DNA of 22,796 bases from Clostridia bacterium (GTDB taxonomy: Bacteria > Bacillota > Clostridia > UMGS1883). Under the pieces are notes generated by a model. It was given only the letters and a program-made list of their open reading frames with translations. It made no database searches and was not told where the DNA came from. Positions 22,126 through 22,796 of this stretch are shown one piece after another. Where the stretch lies: NCBI GenBank assembly GCA_021202495.1, contig JAJQCX010000012.1, forward strand, positions 1-22,796, in the 5' to 3' direction. The translations under genes and the position numbers were made by a program. Numbering within the stretch: the first letter of the stretch is position 1; each line of letters opens with the position of its first letter.

Positions 22126-22737
22126 ATGGAAACATTCGGTTCAAGAATAACAAAATTGCGCGAAAGATGCGGCATTTCACGCGAAAGCCTCGCGGGGTTA
22201 ATCGGCATAAGCGCCTCCGCGCTCGAAAGCTGCGAAATAGGCTACATTGAGCCCTCAATAGAAACGCTGTACCGCATAGCGCAGATTTTCGGAGTGAGCG
22301 AAGCCTACGCCGCCATGCTCACCGACGAGCCCGAGGTGAGCGAAGATGACAGTGTGCGCGAAATCTACATCGCCTCTTCCGTGCATGAAAGCGGCAAAAT
22401 TTTAAAAAGCGACATCGTGGGCACAGCATACATAAACCGTGAGGATATGCACGGCAGAGAATATTTTGCCTATCTCGCGCCCGACGATAAAATGAGCCGC
22501 GCGCGAATATCAAAGGGCGATATGCTCATCATAAAAAAGCAGAGCTTTGCCGAAAATAACAGCATTGCCGCCGTAATACTTGAGGGAAAAACGCTCGTCC
22601 GCCGCTACACGCGAAAGGGCAATCTTGTTACCCTCACCGAGGAATGTCCGCGCGGCGAAAAATGCGTAATCGACACCACCGAGACGCTTCTTCAAATTTT
22701 AGGTCAAGTAGTCGAAGTCCGCATAAAAAATTTATAA
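22126..22737 (+). CDS. XRE-family regulator with S24-like (LexA/CI-type) C-terminal domain lacking the catalytic dyad
   Basis: Residues 7-60 form a helix-turn-helix of the Cro/C1 type (RITKLRERCGISRESLAGLIGISASALESCEIGYIEPSIETLYRIAQIF). Residues 110-200 match the S24 beta fold (EYFAYLAPDDKMSRARISKGDMLIIKK, IAAVILEGKTLVRRYTRKGNLVTL). In self-cleaving LexA and CI proteins the serine of '(G/D)DSM' and the lysine of 'tvKRl' are catalytic. Here the positions are Lys122 in DDKM and Arg159, so cleavage should not occur. It could still dimerise and bind DNA. ATG 22126 follows AGAGG by about eight bases; a terminator separates it from yajC, but no clear promoter was found between them. The regulated target is not visible. 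Confidence 0.9.
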   Translation: METFGSRITKLRERCGISRESLAGLIGISASALESCEIGYIEPSIETLYRIAQIFGVSEAYAAMLTDEPEVSEDDSVREIYIASSVHESGKILKSDIVGTAYINREDMHGREYFAYLAPDDKMSRARISKGDMLIIKKQSFAENNSIAAVILEGKTLVRRYTRKGNLVTLTEECPRGEKCVIDTTETLLQILGQVVEVRIKNL

Positions 22738-22743
22738 CCTATC

Positions 22744-22796
22744 AACATTCAACCTCACAATCACACACTGTCTCACACACTGTCTCAGTTGTAGAG
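22744..22796 (+). repeat. Copy of the dispersed repeat, cut by the window end
   Basis: AACATTCAACCTCACA (22744-22759) is identical to 10149-10164. The following core is changed by a perfect tandem 12-mer, CACACACTGTCT twice, before CAGTTGTAGAG. The unit runs off the window. Confidence 0.75.

Overview
The window looks like a chromosomal piece of an anaerobic Clostridia-type Bacillota, plausibly an uncultured gut or rumen Oscillospirales-like organism. The reasons are consensus SigA promoters (TTGACA-17-TATAAT), strong AGGAGG-type ribosome sites, the DapL route to diaminopimelate, a split archaeal-type glutamate synthase, a DUF3048 lipoprotein, a CmpB-like membrane protein, a HicAB module, and secreted CARDB proteins ending in a typical clostridial 'VFVWSSLTPL' tail. 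No rRNA, tRNA, CRISPR array, transposase or phage structural gene was seen, so the genus cannot be fixed.

Positions 32-10072 (minus strand) hold one tightly packed operon behind a very good promoter (10044-10072). The order is dapF, dapL, class-II amidotransferase (GltB1), FMN/ferredoxin glutamate synthase core (GltB2), four-cluster ferredoxin, FAD/NAD oxidoreductase, GXGXG domain (GltB3), citrate synthase and a GH43 glycosidase. The logic is coherent. Citrate synthase opens the route to 2-oxoglutarate, the split synthase turns it into glutamate, DapL consumes glutamate as amino donor, and DapF makes meso-diaminopimelate for peptidoglycan and lysine. The terminal GH43 gene is the odd passenger.

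Positions 10080-10373 carry short dispersed GC-rich repeats and a terminator. Positions 10374-11083 hold a hicAB toxin-antitoxin pair with its own promoter. Positions 11226-15313 encode a very large secreted protein (N-terminal carbohydrate-binding-like part, propeller-like repeats, two CARDB-like domains) that is split into two frames at a run of seven A. Its promoter (15519-15547) predicts a transcript that begins exactly at an 11-bp closing stem of a folded leader, followed by an intrinsic terminator ahead of the start codon. This looks like a candidate attenuator or riboswitch.

Positions 15696-18543 (plus strand) hold a two-gene unit (53-aa ORF plus GNAT acetyltransferase) resembling a GNAT toxin-antitoxin pair, then a DUF3048 lipoprotein and a CmpB-family membrane protein, closed by a terminator. 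A convergent gene for a Gly/Pro-rich, C-terminally anchored small protein follows, next to a 174-bp fold-back element. Positions 19115-20379 hold an AAA_14/DUF4143 ATPase whose promoter overlaps a palindrome.

Positions 20393-20888 are gene-free but contain at least seven stems, including a 275-bp three-way junction with two 25-bp helices. Mismatches in those helices favour G.U wobbles if the plus strand is transcribed. This is the strongest candidate in the window for an undescribed structured RNA or mobile fold-back element. The window closes with a membrane-anchored protein of unknown function, yajC, a helix-turn-helix regulator with a S24-like domain lacking the catalytic dyad, and another copy of the dispersed repeat.
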